DNA of 7,073 bases from DATBHZ01 sp036557185 (GTDB lineage Bacteria > Actinomycetota > Acidimicrobiia > IMCC26256 > JAENVU01), in contig DATBHZ010000013.1 in the NCBI GenBank assembly GCA_036557185.1, positions 1 through 7,073 of the forward strand. Reading direction: 5' to 3'. Made by a program: the position numbers and the translations under genes. This document shows positions 4,920 through 7,073 of the stretch, piece after piece. Below the pieces are notes generated by a model. It saw nothing but the letters and a program-made list of their open reading frames with translations, was not told the DNA's origin and did no database searches. Each line of letters starts with the position of its first letter. Position 1 is the stretch's first letter.

Positions 4920-5852
4920 GTGAAGTGCCGACGGTGCAAGGCGCCGGCAGTGATCGACATCCGGCGCCACAACGCGGGCTTCTGCCGCGAGTGCTTCCTC
5001 CATCACTGTCGTGAGCAGGTACGGCGTGCGGTCGACGCCCACCAGATGATCGCCGAGAGCGATCGCGTGCTGGTGGCGGTGTCCGGTGGCAAGGACTCGC
5101 TCGCGCTCTGGGACCTGCTCCTGCAGCTCGGCGTCGAGGCGGACGGCCTCTACCTCGGGCTCGGGATCGGCAACTACTCCGACGAGTCCGGTCGCTACGC
5201 GCGCTCGTTCGCTGCGGACCGGTCGCTGCTGCTCCACGAGATCGACGTGCGCGAGATGTACGGGTTCGACGTGCCGTCCGCGGCTCGCGCAACGAGACGC
5301 GCGCCGTGCGGTGCTTGTGGGCTGTCGAAGCGCCACCTGTTCAACAGCGCGGCGCTCGAGCACGGCTACGACGTCGTCGCGACCGGGCACAACCTCGACG
5401 ACGAGGCGGCAGTGCTGCTCGGCAACGTGATGCGCTGGGAAGCGAGCTACCTCGGCCGTCAATACCCCGTGCTCCCCGCGGCGGACGGTTTCGTCAAGAA
5501 GGTGAAGCCGCTCGTGCGGCTCGGTGAGCGCGAGATGGCTGCCTATTGCGTGCTCAGCGGCATCGAGTACCAGGTGGAGGAGTGCCCGATGGCGGTTGGC
5601 AACCGCCACCTGGGCCTCAAGGAGGTCCTCAACGCGCTCGAGGACCGGTCGCCCGGGTCGAAGGCCGCCTTCCTGTTCGGCTTCTACGAGCGCGGCGCGC
5701 CCGCGTTCTCGGGCGTGAGCGACGAGGAACGGACCGAGCTCGCGCCGTGCACCTCCTGCGGCGCGCCCACGCCGACCGGCGGTCTCTGCTCGTTCTGCTC
5801 GCTGCGCGCCCGCGCGGCGGAGAGTCCGGTCGCGCTGCGATCGGTGTCGTGA
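4920..5852 (+). CDS. ttuA: TtuA-like tRNA 2-thiolation enzyme (tRNA-5-methyluridine54 2-sulfurtransferase)
   Basis: This 310-residue enzyme of the TtuA (TIGR00269) group adenylates and thiolates a tRNA uridine, in Thermus U54 of the T-loop, giving 2-thioribothymidine. The N-terminal zinc finger has C3, C6, C22 and C25 (Thermus has His at the fourth place). The PP-loop ATP site is S55-G-G-K-D-S60. The [4Fe-4S] ligands fall at C130, C133 and C222, and the catalytic Lys137 and Asp161 (in G-H-N-L-D-D) are present; all five numbers equal those I recall for the characterised enzyme. A C-terminal zinc ribbon uses C277, C280, C290 and C293. The match is far better than to TtcA or the cytosolic Ncs6 group, though these share the PP-loop. 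It follows ttuB and is one base from trmI, so the three are probably co-transcribed. The actual modified position in this organism is inferred from homology. Confidence 0.92.
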   Translation: MKCRRCKAPAVIDIRRHNAGFCRECFLHHCREQVRRAVDAHQMIAESDRVLVAVSGGKDSLALWDLLLQLGVEADGLYLGLGIGNYSDESGRYARSFAADRSLLLHEIDVREMYGFDVPSAARATRRAPCGACGLSKRHLFNSAALEHGYDVVATGHNLDDEAAVLLGNVMRWEASYLGRQYPVLPAADGFVKKVKPLVRLGEREMAAYCVLSGIEYQVEECPMAVGNRHLGLKEVLNALEDRSPGSKAAFLFGFYERGAPAFSGVSDEERTELAPCTSCGAPTPTGGLCSFCSLRARAAESPVALRSVS

Positions 5853-5853
5853 C

Positions 5854-6636
5854 ATGCCGCGGCCGTTCAGCGTGGGGGATCGCGTCCTGCTCGTCGACGC
5901 GAAGAGGCGCCGCCACCTCGTGACGCTCGAGGCGGGGGGCGCGTTCCACAGCCACGCCGGCGTCCTCGACCACGATGCGCTGATCGGAGCCGAAGAGGGC
6001 GTGGCGGTCCGCACGACGATGGGCGCACGGCTCGTCGCGGTGCGACCGACGCTCTCGGAGTACGTGCTCAAGATGCCCCGTGGCGCGCAGGTGATCTATC
6101 CGAAGGATCTCGGGCCGATCCTCATGCTCGCCGACGTGTTTCCCGGGGCGAGCGTCCTGGAGTCGGGCGTCGGCTCCGGAGCCCTGACGATGACGCTCCT
6201 ACGCGCGGTCGGCGCGGGCGGACACGTCCTCGGCTACGAGATCCGGCAGGACTTCGCAGACCGCGCACGCCGCAACGTCGAGGGGTTCCTCGGTGCTGAG
6301 GTCCCGCTCGACATCGAGGTGCGCGACGCGTACGCCGGCATCGACGCCAACGACCTCGATCGGATCCTCCTCGACCTCCCCGAGCCCTGGCAGGTGGTCA
6401 AGCACGCGGAAGGTGCGCTCAAGCCCGGCGGCATCCTGCTCTCGTACCTGCCCACGATCGGACAGGTCGCCCGCTTGGGCGAGGAGCTGGCGTCCTCGTC
6501 GTTCGGGATGATCGAGACGCTCGAGGTGATGCAACGCGGCTGGCACGTCGATGGGCAATCGGTGCGCCCCGACCACCGGATGGTGGCGCACACCGGCTTC
6601 CTCACCCACGCGCGCCTGCTGGCACCCGCGGACTAG
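5854..6636 (+). CDS. trmI: tRNA (adenine58-N1)-methyltransferase TrmI
   Basis: This 260-residue enzyme transfers a methyl group from S-adenosylmethionine to N1 of A58 in the tRNA T-loop, and acts as a tetramer in studied bacteria. An N-terminal beta-rich domain (about 1-65, starting F-S-V-G-D-R-V-L-L) precedes P-R-G-A-Q-V-I-Y-P-K-D, a signature of this family. The Rossmann methyltransferase domain then shows the SAM-binding loop E103-S-G-V-G-S-G109, an acidic ribose-binding residue E129 in G-Y-E-I-R, and L-L-D174-L-P-E-P-W, where the Asp matches the catalytic Asp of the Thermus and Mycobacterium (Rv2118c) enzymes. The length is typical. The ATG is one base after the ttuA stop, with no clear Shine-Dalgarno sequence, so coupled translation is likely. 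Pairing with ttuA makes sense because m1A58 promotes thiolation of U54 in Thermus. Confidence 0.93.
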   Translation: MPRPFSVGDRVLLVDAKRRRHLVTLEAGGAFHSHAGVLDHDALIGAEEGVAVRTTMGARLVAVRPTLSEYVLKMPRGAQVIYPKDLGPILMLADVFPGASVLESGVGSGALTMTLLRAVGAGGHVLGYEIRQDFADRARRNVEGFLGAEVPLDIEVRDAYAGIDANDLDRILLDLPEPWQVVKHAEGALKPGGILLSYLPTIGQVARLGEELASSSFGMIETLEVMQRGWHVDGQSVRPDHRMVAHTGFLTHARLLAPAD

Positions 6637-6642
6637 CTCCCA

Positions 6643-7073
6643 GTGAACGTCCTCGATGTGGCGATCGTCGTCGGCGCGGTCGCAGCGGCGATCGGTGGCT
6701 ACCGCCTCGGCCTCCTCGCCCGTGGCGCGGCGTGGATCGGTCTCGTCGTCGCCCTGCTGCTCGCGGTGCACTTCATCCCGAAGCTGACGACCCTGCTCGC
6801 CAACGCGTCGCCGCACGGCCGGCTGTTCGCCGTCCTGGCGTTCGTGTTCGGCGCCGCGCTGCTCGGCCAGGCGATCGGCCTCACGGTCGGTGGTTTCGTG
6901 CACGACCGGCTCCGCATGCGCGGTACGGCTCGCGAGGTCGACAGGGTGTTCGGCGCGTTGATCGGCGCGCTCGGCGTTCTCGTGCTCGTCTGGTTGATGG
7001 TGCCGGCGCTCACGAGCGCGCAGGGATGGACCGCGCGCGAGGCGGGAAGCTCGTCGATCGTCGCCGCGATCGA
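6643..7073 (+). CDS. CvpA-family membrane domain, probable N-terminus of MarP-like serine protease (3' end outside window)
   Basis: The frame starts at GTG 6643, six bases after trmI, and stays open to the window edge (143 residues plus two bases). It has four hydrophobic segments at about residues 5-20, 29-46, 61-86 and 103-124. The N-V-L-D-V-A start, the G-Y-R-x-G-L turn after the first segment and E-V-D100-R-V-F-G-A-L-I-G before the fourth are typical of CvpA (colicin V production) proteins. The segment order and the loop after the fourth helix resemble the membrane part of mycobacterial MarP (Rv3671c), a periplasmic trypsin-like protease needed for acid resistance. The protease domain would lie beyond the window, so a free-standing CvpA protein cannot be excluded. 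No Shine-Dalgarno sequence is apparent before 6643; closeness to trmI suggests read-through or coupling. Confidence 0.78.
   Translation, partial: MNVLDVAIVVGAVAAAIGGYRLGLLARGAAWIGLVVALLLAVHFIPKLTTLLANASPHGRLFAVLAFVFGAALLGQAIGLTVGGFVHDRLRMRGTAREVDRVFGALIGALGVLVLVWLMVPALTSAQGWTAREAGSSSIVAAI

Noticed and set aside
4806..6071. 421-codon open frame on the minus strand opposite ttuA
   Set aside because: It overlaps ttuB, ttuA and trmI, whose motifs are intact on the plus strand, and its own product is low-complexity and rich in Arg and Val. It is a composition artefact.
1..7073. tRNA, rRNA, riboswitch, CRISPR array, insertion sequence or attachment site
   Set aside because: Coding sequence fills nearly the whole window. 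I saw no spaced direct repeats, terminal inverted repeats, transposase motifs or cloverleaf-like stretches in the short gaps.

Overview
The window reads as a very high G+C chromosome (about 70 % by eye) from an actinobacterium. The evidence is GTG at six of ten start codons, tightly packed genes all on the + strand, an m1A58 tRNA methyltransferase of the Rv2118c type, and a CvpA/MarP-like membrane protein of the mycobacterial kind. An Acidimicrobiia-like lineage is my best guess, but the sequence does not prove the class. I see no tRNA or rRNA gene, insertion sequence, integrase, CRISPR array or other sign of a mobile island.

Region 1 (1-253) is the C-terminal end of an AMP-forming acyl-CoA synthetase. 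After a 56-base gap with two short palindromes and a possible -10 element comes region 2 (310-4666), six genes joined without a gap. They are the beta (ATP-grasp) and alpha (CoA-binding) subunits of an ADP-forming acetate/acyl-CoA ligase, a PBP4/DacB-type D-Ala-D-Ala carboxypeptidase, and three small membrane proteins (two-TM holin-like, one-TM with a polyvaline segment, and a 67-residue unknown). Each junction in this chain is a 1- or 4-base stop/start overlap, which suggests translational coupling.

Region 3 (4679-6636) is the most notable part: a compact tRNA T-loop modification module. It encodes a TtuB-like ubiquitin-fold sulfur carrier, a TtuA-like tRNA 2-thiolation enzyme with all its expected metal and catalytic residues, and TrmI, the tRNA m1A58 methyltransferase. 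In Thermus thermophilus TtuA/TtuB make 2-thioribothymidine at position 54, and m1A58 promotes that reaction, so the three neighbours probably act on the same loop. The carrier does not end in Gly-Gly: two further residues (Ala-Leu) follow and would have to be removed before C-terminal activation.

Region 4 (6643 to the right edge) is the four-TM CvpA-like N-terminal part of a probable MarP-type membrane serine protease, cut off by the window end. No gene-free stretch reaches 300 bases; the longest gaps are 254-309 and 4880-4919.
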